Part shown: positions 1 to 12,100 of the stretch, in pieces | Position numbering within the stretch: position 1 is the first letter of the stretch | How the letters are laid out: each line of letters opens with the position of its first letter | NCBI GenBank assembly: GCA_964247055.1 | Contig: OZ176051.1 | Coordinates: 10,664,001 to 10,728,000, forward strand | Source: Paragordius varius | Taxonomy: Eukaryota > Nematomorpha | Direction of reading: 5' to 3' | Length of the DNA stretch: 64,000 bases | The notes under the pieces: generated by a model | What the model was told of the DNA's origin: nothing | The model's input: the letters and a program-made list of their open reading frames with translations, nothing else | The model's database searches: none | Position numbers and translations under genes: made by a program

Positions 1-1740
1 CTTCATTTTGACTGGGTACTTTGCCATCAATGCTAACACCAGTTGGTAATTGATTTATGGAAATCTAGTTGATAAGATGAAATACATTTTTATTATAAAA
101 AGTGGTTAAAACAAAAATATATTTATATTTATTTTATCACAATAATTTAGATTAACATACATCATGTGACATTTCTGGAACAAAGCAAACGATAGGATTT
201 GCTGTTTCATCAATGATGGCAGTGCACAACGTGGTTGGACAAGTTGGGCATTTTTTAAGATCGATTTGTAACTAAATACATTATATATCGAGATAAGAAA
301 TAAATTTATTATGGTATTTCGCCAAATGAAAAGGATCATAGTTTTAACCCTTTTTTTACTATAATCAAACCCATTCGAGATCAATATACCTTGGTAAAAA
401 ATTTCATTTCCAAGCGCTAAAACTAATGCGGACATAGAAATCCCTAAACAAAAATTTAAATTTAAATTCAGAAATTTATACATTTGTTTCAATTATCCTT
501 CATCCGTAAAGATATATTTGGGATAGTCATTAACAGTTAGGGTAGAATTCAAGATATTAAGGAATAATTGCCAATATTTTTTTTTATGGAATAAACCAAA
601 GCCTGGTCATGAAATATTTGAATAGTAATATCTTAACACTTACATTACTATCGATGAGAACATTCTTTCCTTTACCGTTTTTGGTGTTATTGGGTTTTAG
701 CGATTGTAAAATGAGTAAATCCTTAACCAAACTGTTTTGAGCTGATCGACTGGGAAAACTCCAAGGGGCTCCGGATGGCAAATATAAATGCTTTCCCTCA
801 ATTATCCACACTAATTTATCACCTTCACGGATGAATTTAACATTCTCCGACCTTAAATCATTGTATATTATTAACATTATGCAGGTATAATTCGAATTCT
901 TTATAAAATATGTATTAAATATATTGTACCATGTACCAAGTTTTTGGACAAAAAATTTTAAGAATAAGATAGATAATTGGCATCGTAAATTTGAGGCAAT
1001 CAAATCTTAAGGGATTTTAAAAGTTAATTGTTAATGCAGAATACCGTGATTGCAAACGATGTCAAAGTTTTAAAAATAGCTAATGCCTTAGACTTCTAAT
1101 ATTAATCATTGCATTATATTTAAGAAAATTTTTTTATAATCTTATATATATGTAAAATGTATTTTCAATCATTATAATTATATCCATGTATTGAACCCCA
1201 ATGATATCCGCTATTTTTGGGATAATTGTGGATCAAATAAATAAGACCTGTAATGGGGCAACTCTCATAATCTAGTCTGGCTATCACTTTTGATTATTAC
1301 TTATAATTATATTCCGTTATTTTCTTACATACAGTCATGAATATTTTATTCTGGCAAGAATTTATTTTTGTTATTTGTGTATTTTTATTTGTTTAAGAAA
1401 AGAGCCCAATGGTATTAATCATATCATATTAATGTAAAAGAGGTGTGAGGGAAGGGCGTCGGAAATCTACGGTGAAAAAATGAAAAAACACTAACAACTA
1501 ACCCTTCACTATAAATTATTGTATAAAAGGGTTGGGAATCGACCACAATGAAATATATCTTGCTTTTTTACAACAATTATCACAGAACATTTAATAGGGT
1601 AAAATAGTAGAAAACTGGTATATTCATATGATTGTTTTTTAAATTTCCCAAAATTGAGCATTTTGAATGGATGAAACGTATTCAGTTTGGTAATACATTT
1701 TTTATAAACGCTATATAATCAATAAATTTCATATGTTTTC

Positions 1741-1778
<38 letters not shown>

Positions 1779-4112
1779 TTGATTACATCATTATATTTTT
1801 TCAGTTAAAATGTTTGTTTAATTAATTGTGATATCTATTAAATAAATAATAATATTTTTTTTTACCTATATATAAAAATTAATTTTTACGTGGCTAAAAT
1901 TCGAAAAAAATAGTAATAAAATTTTGCTAAAAAATTAACATTTTAAGATTAAGGGTTAGTTGTTAGCGTATTTTCATTTTCCAAAGATTTACGACGCCCT
2001 TCTCCCACACTTCCTTTACTTTTTGTTAAATATGATATGGTTAATATTATTGGGCCTTTTCTTTAACAAATCAAAATACATAATTAACAAAAAAAATTTT
2101 TGCCAGAATATTCATAACTGTTATTTATTTTATACAAAAATTACTTTAGATTTACTTTTTAATTGAGTTATTTTTTAACGTAATTATCGGCGGTATTTGT
2201 CACAAAACTATACTTGTGCGAAATCATTTTACTATAGTTGTTTTAACACGACTATCAAACATAATAACTTGCCAAATAAAAATTTGCAGTTGAAAATATA
2301 AGGTATTATAAAGTTAGCTTAGTATATTATTGTCCCTTTTTAGCGATATAATAAACATTTCGAATAAATAGCGGTTAAAATTTATACGAAACAAATATAA
2401 TGCAAGAGAATGCATATTTTAAAATTTGTCCCAATATCAAAGATAATATTTAGATAAATAAAATTTACGGTCGAAAATGGCCCAAAAGGTGAAAAGTCAG
2501 TCAATTTACTTTTACATCCATTTAAGAGTAAAAAAATAGGTCCATTTGCCAGAAAATCAAGGTTATTTAACACTTTTTTCTCCATGACATAAATATTGAA
2601 TATACAAATATTTGTATAGATAAATATTTTGCTTAGTATTTTACAAAAAATATTTTTAATATATAGTTCATAACCTATTTGAACCTAACCTGAATACTAT
2701 ATAATATTTTGGGACATTGTAAATACCATAAATTGCTACAAATATAGCCAATATAAAACAAATAATTCAAGGTAAAGCTTACACATCTTTTAGAACATCG
2801 GGAAAGTTGATAAAATCCTTGAGATGATAAACGCCGGTTTCTTTAACAACTTCACAAATATTTTCCCAATCTAAGTAACATAAGACAAATATTAATAATT
2901 GTCTATAGAGAAAATATTTTTTTTATAAAAAAAAATATTAATACCGTATTGCTGAACGCAAGGTGGAGTTTGTGGAGCTAAAATATATACATAAATTATT
3001 TTAGAACTTTTCTGCAAAAAATTTAAATAGAACTGAGCAATATGTTTAAAAAATATCTAATTTATGGATAGATTTAATTGTTACGAAATCTTACGTCTGT
3101 CGCATTTCGTTAATATAAATTGTATTTCATGATATGTGCCCTCATAAGTTGTTGTATCAGCTGTAGAAACTTTCGTCAAAACTGAATTTGTTATTTCGCG
3201 TGTTACGTCTCCATTAACAATAATTATAGCATTTTGTTCTTGTTTGATATCAATCTACATAGTCGATATAATTTAAAAAATTAATAATATATTTTATGGA
3301 TTAATTTAAAAAATTCCGGTTTTCTAAATAAATTTTTATTACTTTTGTACTGCTGCACTCAATAGTTTCGCATTTTTCGGATAGGGTCAAACCTTCCTCC
3401 TTTAAATAGCAAATTTCTACCGTATCTCGAGCTATGAAATGCAACTAAAATAAAAAATTAATTATATAAAAATAATTAATCATAAAAATACATTCGATTA
3501 TTATTAAAAATTAACAAGTAAATAATTTTAAATAAATAATTTTATTACGTCAGAGTATGCACTTAGGGATGTTTGTATGCCAGCAAGCTCTTGTAGATCG
3601 GCATACTTTTCTTTAAGTAAATGCAACAATGTTGTGGTTGATTGTTTAACTGTGTGCTTACTATAAATCTCATCGGCTGATATTTTAGCTCGTTTGGTAT
3701 GACCGTCATCTAAAATATCCACTCGAATCCTATAATTAATTTATAATTTTATACAATAGAACATATTTTCTTTTACAAAAAATAGATATCAATTATTGTT
3801 TTTACCTTTTAGGTTCTTCCAAATGTTCTCCGAGAATTTTGCAAACGCTATAAGATTTATTGGCATTCACAATGTCACATATATCTAAAAAAGATAATAT
3901 AATTAATTTTGGTTTAACACCATTTTTCGCAATGATAATTTTAGGGTAATGGTTTAAAATAATATTTATAGGATTGTACCTTCAAATTTACAGTTGGAAG
4001 GGTTCACCATCTCATCGTAGTCGTTTTGGGTTTTGATGTTTGGGATTAAGAAAGCTAATCCCAAAAGTAGGATGGTTAAAGGTTTAACTATCTCAAAAAC
4101 CGCTGACGCCAT
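1..4112 (-). CDS. Unrecognised multi-exon secreted or receptor-ectodomain protein (3' end outside window)
   Basis: I assembled eleven exons from splice signals with matching phases: 4112-3980, 3884-3806, 3729-3549, 3444-3343, 3254-3095, 2977-2945, 2870-2783, 2631-2469, 844-644, 271-161 and 64 to beyond 1. The start ATG at 4112 opens a signal peptide (MASAVFEIVKPLTILLLGLA), so the product enters the secretory route. The next part carries several cysteines, with KSYSVCKILGEH and EKCETIECSSTK as landmarks. Later exons have KLTDFSPFGPFST and CPTCPTTLCTAI, which faintly recall IPT/TIG-type extracellular domains; that is a guess. Exon 7 can read to a TAA at 2779, but a strong donor (GTGTAAGC) overlaps that stop, and its phase fits the exon at 2631-2469. 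A short form ending at 2779 would have 259 residues; the long form is at least 438. Donors such as GTAAGT after 644 and GTATGT after 161 are good. Unseen exons could lie between 2469 and 844. I do not recognise the family. Confidence 0.6.
1441..2012. mobile_element. MITE with about 70-bp terminal inverted repeats
   Basis: Bases 1441-1510 and 1947-2012 are inverted copies of each other. The left end reads AGGTGTGAGGGAAGGGCGTC and the right end, in reverse complement, AAGTGTGGGAGAAGGGCGTC. The arms also share an inner CTAACAACTAACCCTT block. The roughly 430-bp core is AT-rich, contains a (TA)n run near 1745 and has no gene. The element sits in the intron between the exons at 2469 and 844 of the minus-strand gene. 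Superfamily is not assigned because no clear target duplication was seen. Confidence 0.6.
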
Positions 4113-5798
4113 TTCTTTTTTATAACTTTTTTTCAGTTAATTTTTATCAACTAACCTTTTATTAATTGTCTCAAAGAAATATAATAAATTTTGGATGAAA
4201 TTCAAAGCAGATATTAGATAAGCTATAGAAAATTCAAATTAAAAAAATTATATATAAAAAATATTATATGAATGGTCCACCCTTATTTATCACTATTTAT
4301 ACAAGGTATAGGGCCCTATAATGGTGTAGGGTGTATAGCAAACATTAAAGCTTAGCAATTTCCTGTTCACTCCAATTTTTACTACCATCATATATTTTTA
4401 TGTATATTTACATTGTATGAGCGTTTGACAATGTTTATTTATGTATGTTTGATCAAGGTCAAATCGCACATAATTTAGCCCCTTGTCGTTTTAATGTTAA
4501 TTTATACACTATATAACTCAAAAAAGCTGGAGTTACATAGATAGCTTTATTCGATATAATGGATGGCAAATAAAAAAGCAAACATTAATTTATGTTGAAA
4601 TAGTAAGTTAGTTTATCTTCAAAATTTTAAACTATTAAATTTAGCTATGTAATTTTATTATTTGAATAATTAAACCAGATAGCTTTTTAAATTTCATTTT
4701 AATCTAATTTAAAATGGTTTCATATTATATGTGTTTCTAAAACAGCGTACTTCTAATGATGAGAAAAATTATGAATTTTTTTAATTTCGGCAGAAAGGAG
4801 CGAAATTTCACTAATTTAGTTAATAAAGTTTCGTTATATATGTTTACATTTAGTAATCGGGAAAAAACGAGAAATTGATCCATATTATTTCTATATCTTT
4901 AGCATTTTAATTATTAGACCTTATATACCTACCATATTTGCGTTTATTAAAATATCAAATATCAGTGGCCGAATATTTAATTTCGTTTTGACTTAAACGG
5001 GTTCTCAACACATAACTTTGTGATTGCTCGTTTTTGTCGGGGGCTTAACTTTTCAAAAACTGTAGGGATATCATACGCCTCAAGAATTATTCCAAATGAA
5101 AACTCCAGTAAGGGTTATATTTTGTATAATTGGAATATATATACACAGCGTCCAACATCAGGGCTTAACAAAAACCCGATGAAATATATACATTCTGATA
5201 TAGGAAAATGTATCAAGATCATCATGGTGCTTTTGGTTTTGGTTCTTAGGAGTGATATAAGAAAGTTATATTTTTGTGCTAAGTGCTCCATATCAGAAAG
5301 TGGCAAAATTTGCGCACATTTTTAAAAACTACCTATAAAAGGCAAAACAATATTTTGAAAATATTTTAAAATTGGCTTGTTTAAACGCAAAAATGCCGGG
5401 ATTGCGCGATAAAATTTTTAATATGCTAACTGTTGACATCGAAAAAAAATTATTAAAAAAATGTATACTGTTTACAAAAAATTAATTTTTAACAAAATAT
5501 TGTTGAAGCGTACTTCTATTTTTAGGCATGATGAAACGAAACGCTTGAAAATATTATAAAAACACTTTTTCTATATAATTTGATGATGCTGAACATATCT
5601 ATCGTTTCATAATTTTAATTGAAAGCCTCGTTTGCTTCGAAATTTTTATATATTAATCAAAATTTTGTAATAGAAATGTTCATCATCATCAAATTATATA
5701 GAAAAGGTGTTTTTCTAATTTTTTAAAGCGTTATACCGTTTTCACTATGCCTAGGAATAGGTTGAAGTACGCTTTAACAAATTGCTACAAACTTAGAG

Positions 5799-5834
<36 letters not shown>

Positions 5835-8800
5835 TGATATTTTTTGGAAGGGGGGATTTATCTTTCACCAAAAAATTTTTATTACAGAAAGTGTGCTTAA
5901 ATTTTGCCATTTTCTGATATGGAGTACTTAGTACAAAATTTTTAATTACACTCGTAAAGACCAAAATCAAAAGCACCATGATAATCCTGATACGTTTTTC
6001 TATCAGAATATATATATTTTATCAGGTTATTTTTTACCCTCTAATTTCAAACGCAGCGTTATTTAGACATTATTGGTAAAATAGATAGACATCAATTATA
6101 AATTTACAATCATTTTTAACCTGAGCTTTATTCAAAAAAACATTAACAAACATCCACTCAATTTTACTAGCACATACTCATATATAGGGTTAAGTTAAAA
6201 CCGAATTTTTTTAGGGCGTATCCGCGAGATATATATAATTATTAAAATTAAGGGAAACTTTTCATCATAAATTATATTTGTATTTTACGATTTTACTCAG
6301 TGAACTTAACAAAGATAAGTTAAATTTATATATCTATGTCTCTAAGTTTATATATTTTAAAATAAATTCAGATCATGATATATTTGGCGTCCAAATTTTT
6401 GCTTAATTGTTACAATTTAATCATATGAAATAATATTCAATTTTAAATACCTAATTATATATCAGAGTATCAATTTTAAGAGTATTTGTCTATTTTTAAC
6501 TTATGTAAAATTGCATTTAATGACAGAAAGTATTGGGTTTATTAAATAAATTAATAAATGAGTTATTTTTGGATTTGGGAGTTATATAATAACTAATAAA
6601 TATAACTGCTGATAAATTATATAAAATTATTGATATATTATTATAATATCATTTGCGACAAACCAAAAATATTATTTACAAGTCAAAGTCATGTAAACAT
6701 TTATGTTTACATAACATATTTTAACCTTTTGATATATTTTTAAATATATGTATTCATTGACAACAATTTAGTCTATAGCCCTTCGACACTTTGATTCAAA
6801 TTGAGGTAACTAAATAGCCCGAGTAATATTTAAGTTGACATTTTTAAACTACTGAAAGAAACGGTTTTAATATAAATTATGCTTCGATTCTAATAAAATC
6901 TATATAAATAAGCCAAAATATTCGAATAAAATTTAGTTAAAAAAGTTTCGTAACAAAGTACTTCAACATTTTTATTTTTACAACATTTTAGAAAAATTTC
7001 GTGTTTTGATTCAAAAATTAATTTAGGTTTGCCTATTTATTAAAATCACATTTAACATTTAACCAGAAAAAGTGGTATATTTTGCATTATTTTTATATTT
7101 AACTTAATATATGTCATGTTGGCTAATAAAGAATATCATTTGAATAAATATTTTTATCGGTTCATTAATGTTATAGCAAACTTTTGCCATGGTGTCAATT
7201 TTTACTGTATTTTTAGAAGCATTTAATTTTGAACTAGCCTGAGTATCCGAAGACTTTAATTTGGATCGAATGACTGAAATGAATGTCTCAAGTGTTAAAT
7301 ATATTAATAAATGGGCATTTGTTTTTTGAAATTAACATACCAAGCTACTTGACTCTATTTTTATTTTGCAACATTTTTGCATATTTTAACTTGCTTATCC
7401 ATAATATATGTGATATCGAGTTTTAAATAAATCTTTTATATTTCGGTGCGTGCAAAATTTAGCAATGGTTTTAATTACTGTATATTTTTTAAAAAAATTA
7501 AATTTAAACAGGTCTGAGCTTCCCATAGATCCCGATTTAAATCGGAAGACTGAAATGAATGTGCTGTAACCAAGTGTCATACAATTGTTAAATTTGATTG
7601 GTATATAAATTTATAAAAACATATAATATTTGATTTTTTATTTTTGGCACATTTTGAGGGTATATTGGATCGGAAAAGCGCTGGTTGATTAGTATCAGCT
7701 ATTTATGCCGATACATTAAGAGATACGTAAATAACCTTTTCTTTTGATGACAGTGTTTAAGCACAGTAAGTATTTTTTATCTATCATATTTCTATTGGCG
7801 GTTACAATATAAATGGCTCAAGCAGTAGGATTATTATAGATATTTTATTAGATTAACCATCAAATTTTGGAAAAAAATGGCAAAAAATATAACTACCATT
7901 TATTTCACCAATTTTTGATAGTTCTTTTGGAAATACTTATGAAAATTGTTTAAATATGAATTTCACAAGATTTGTGAACATTTTTTTTAAATTGCAAAAA
8001 TTTTTATATCAGGTTTTCCAAATATTTTGCGAGCGGCACATAAATATCTCTGAGGGCCGCGTCTTAGACACCTCTTCTTAAACAACCTTTTTGAACTGTA
8101 TTTCAATCGAATAGTGATAACTTTAACCTTTGATATGTATATCTATGTATTGTTAAATAGGTTAGAATAAAAATATGTTTTATCTGAATATATTATGAAG
8201 AGCAATTATTTGTTTATAAATAGATTTGTTCCAAAATTTTACTTATCTTTCTGAATTTACAGGTTATACAACATTTGTACATTAGATATAAAAAAATATC
8301 AAGGTCATGTTTTATCGATGATGTAATATTGTTTATTTAACTATCCTCAATAATAACTTTGGCCATGACTTGTGTGGAAATTTAGATTTAGTAAATTAAT
8401 TTTGTTCAAAACTGTAAAAATAAAAATAATTATATCAATTATTTATGGAAATATTCTAGGCTTTTTTGAAGTATTTAATGCAGCACCTTTTGAAACAGTC
8501 GCGTCTATTAAATCCTTTATTTCTGTCGCTAAATAATAAATTTGAATAGCTGAAGTAACTTGTCTGAAATAACACAGTTTGACAAATTTAAAGATTATAT
8601 TTGGGCTATTAACCCTTTCACTAGTACTTTAATTAATCCTTTTGAAAGTTGTATTTCTTTCACTTTAACACTGCACTATTTTTTGTGTCCTGTTAGGTTA
8701 AGTTGTATGTTCTATTATTCGGGGTGGATTCTAACCCTAAACGTAGAAAGTTATCAAGGCTACTATTTATTTCTCCCTAATCATAAGGGGGATTTAGCAA

Positions 8801-9132
8801 TTATATTATAGGTATCAGCAGAATTTGCTTGCATTTTTGTGATCAGGTAGATATCCACCTTTTAAATTTTTTTGAAAAGATTATTATTTATATCATGGAG
8901 CAATCACATATAAAATTACTATTATCATGAACTCATTTGGAAATTTTAAGTTCAAATAATATATGTTTTAAGTACATAGCTATACAATAACAAAATAATT
9001 TATCATTTTGTAAGATTAGAAAATAATCGTTCAAAGTCACTTCTAATTTTTCGTTAAATATCTTTTGGATAAAAGGCTGCTTGACTTTTGGACAAATATT
9101 ATATTATTATCATTTAAAATAATATTCCAACA
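4113..9132. other. Intergenic region between two divergent genes
   Basis: The minus-strand gene starts at 4112 and the plus-strand gene at 9133, so this 5-kb stretch probably holds both promoters. No exon with convincing splice signals was found. It contains one long inverted-repeat element (5142 to about 6040). Two diverged direct copies lie at about 7185-7310 and 7460-7580 and share blocks such as GACTGAAATGAATGT. The open frames here are short, repeat-derived or unsupported. Confidence 0.5.
5142..6040. repeat. Family A long inverted-repeat (foldback-like) element, copy 1
   Basis: The left arm begins TACACAGCGTCCA at 5142 and carries the family hallmark AATGTATC...CATGGTGCTTTTGG. The right arm (about 5690-6040) carries the reverse complement of the same blocks, for example CAAAAGCACCATGATAATCC near 5967. 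Between them, paired inner blocks surround 5580 and 5690 (ATAATTTGATGATGCTGAAC and its complement). The arms total about 400 bp each. The outer right terminus looks lost. No transposase is present. A TACACAGTG terminus next to TA suggests a Tc1/mariner-type non-autonomous element, by inference. Confidence 0.6.
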
Positions 9133-12100
9133 ATGATAAAATGGTGGATACACATCACTTTAGTATTCCTAGTTTTTCAAGCAAGAATGGTGTGTTCAAA
9201 TCATCTTAAAATAGTTAAAACAGGTATGGGGGCAAATAATATTCATTTATGTGTAAATTTCTGAATGTAATGCTAATAAGGGATTTTATGCTAAATTTTC
9301 AGGGCCGGGAAAGTAACCGGTTCTTAACGACTTTAAATAATTTGTGGCAACCTAATGATTAGAAATCAAATTAGTTCCATATTATAATCTGCTAATATGG
9401 CATCGGGCATACTGAAGCTGCATATTTGTCTAAATTATAATTATTTGATTTAGATATAAGCTTGAATTCCTAATTCAAATTACGAATTTAATTAAAAGTA
9501 TTTTATAAAGCTTTTTTATAATCTCTATATGTTTATATGATAAGGGTTATTATTAAAACAAAATTTATATATTTTATAAGTTTATAGGTAAGGTGACCAG
9601 ACGTCCCGCTTTTGGCGGGACAATCCCGCTTTTTCACACTTTGTCCCGCGTCCCGCTACGTTTTTAAAATGTCCCACTTTTTCACGATTATATAAAAAAA
9701 AAATTTTTTCAATACAAATAAAGTTTTTTTATCCGTTTAAAATTTTTATCATTAAATATCTTTAATATCTATACAAATTTTTAACTAAAATTTTTTATTT
9801 TTAAATAAAAATATTTTTTTTTCGAATTTATATCGTATGATTATACACTTTCCTTGCTACTACTACGGTCATCATTATCAAAAAGACAAATTTATACCAC
9901 AAATCGGTACCTTACACGTTTATTCCAGAAATAATATTTATTATACCAATTTTTTAGTTTTATTACTTCCCAACATTAGCCAAATTGATACCACAAATTG
10001 GTAGCTTATAAGACAAATTGATACCATAAATCCGTACCTTACACGTTTATTTCAGAAAATTAAGTTAATATAACATTTATACTAATAGTTGTTCATAAAT
10101 ATGAGCACAAAAAGAGCTTGTAACAACGATGAATTAATGAAAGATTTTCCTTTTATCAAAAAAACGAAGAATGAATCATCTGTTAAATGTCTTATATGCG
10201 AGGGGGAATTCACCCTAGCACATGGCGGCAAGCATGATATTACAAAGCATATGGAAACACAGAAACATAAAAAATGTTTAGATATGGCGGCATCATTTTA
10301 CAAAATGATCGATTTATATCGAAAAACCGCTTTTGGAGAGGAAGAAAAGAATTTGGCACTAGCTGAGGGCGTGATATCTTTTCAAACTGTTAATCACAAT
10401 CATTCCTTTAGATCTATGGACTGTACTTCACAGGTTATTCGCACGTTATTCCATAAAAAATTACATGTGCCCGTACAAAGGCTGAAGCCATTGTGTGCAA
10501 TGTCCTTTCGCCATATGCATTTTCTGAAATACAAAAAGATTTGCTGAAAATTAATTTCTTATCCCTAACTGCATCAAATCACCATGAAACAAAATTACTT
10601 TAATAAGATATTTTGATTCAGAAACCGGAGTAAAAATTAAAATTTTATATTTAATTTATCTACTCGGTGAAAATTCCGAAATAATATTTACTTCAATAAC
10701 ACTGGACAACAAATTTTTCTGCCACTCGAGTTTTTTGAATTTTCTGATATTTAGTGTCATTTTAACAAAAACTGAAATAAAAATTATAACTCGTTGGAAG
10801 AATTTTGTGTAATTTAATTTTTTTGATTATGCGCCCTCTTTATCAAAATTTTATTAAAAATATTTTTCTTTAAAAATATACAAGTAATGCCCATTTGTAA
10901 TATATCATTCGAAAGAGTAATAAAAACTATAAAATTTATACTAATATGTATTACATCGACTGTTAATATTGGACACAAAGAGCGAGAAACGCGCGAAGCG
11001 AGAGCATTTTTTTTAATTATTATATTTTTAAAACTAATGGATGAAAATAGCTCAAACTTTGTTTAGATGGTGATGAATGTCCAAAAAAGATAACACAAGA
11101 AAGTTTTTTTGATTAAAACATTTTTTATTGCTTTTATGTCACTCAAAACAACCATTTTTAAGTTTTTTGTTTTTTAAAAATTACCATCCCATAAATATTA
11201 ATTTATTTTCTTTATAAGGCTGATAATTTCGAAATTTTAAAGATAAAAACAAAGTTTAAGGTATTTTTGATCTTTTATAGCCATTATGAAATAAATTTAC
11301 AGTTATAACTATGCATTTTAGTATCCACTAGGTAAAATATTTATGATAATAATAATTTTTATTAAAAAAGCAAACCAAAAGCTTTTTCAAACATTTTTAG
11401 AATTAAATATTAATATAACCCTAATAATTATATTAAAATAATTTATATGATTTTCAAATTAGTTTGTCTGTGAAAATTCTTGACTTATTTAACGATTGAA
11501 AATTTCGACCATTTAAATCCAAATAACTTTTACATCCGATTGATTTAAATGATTACTATCATTTAAAAGATGCAGTTTTTTGCGCTCTTTCGAATGATAT
11601 AAAATACATGGCTTCATATCTAAAACTTTTAATTTTCGAAATTTCGAGTTTAATGTTAAATCGGGGCCAAAAATTATCGATAAACTCTAATATAAAAAAA
11701 TTCTTCCATGCTAGACCAATTTTCTTTTCAGATATACTAATTATGTACTTTAATGAAATAAATTTTAAATTTACAAGAATGGCAGTTAAAAAAGTTAAAA
11801 TTTGTTGTCTAGTGTAATGCATATTCTAGAAAAAAATAATTTAAAAGACAAAATTATCGCATGTTGAGCTGACAACACCAATACGAACTTTCTTGGAAAA
11901 GCAAGGAGGGGAACAAAAAATATTTTTCACAAATTAACAAAGAATCTTAATCAAAACATTATTGGCGTTGGGTGTGCAAACGCTATTCAAACAGCTGCTG
12001 ATTTGTAACCCCTAGATGTGGAAAATGTAGTTGTTAAAATTATTTTTATATATACACGGTACGTGTTGAAACGCTCAAAGAATTCTGTGAAAATGCAGAA

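Noticed and set aside
8560-8811. 83-residue plus-strand frame upstream of the FN3-like gene
   Set aside because: Low-complexity hydrophobic composition, no splice partner of matching phase, no recognisable domain.
11559-11822. Overlapping open frames on both strands (87 and 69 residues)
   Set aside because: Both lie inside the CACTA-type element; there is no transposase motif, and the frames merely mirror an AT-rich, stop-poor patch.
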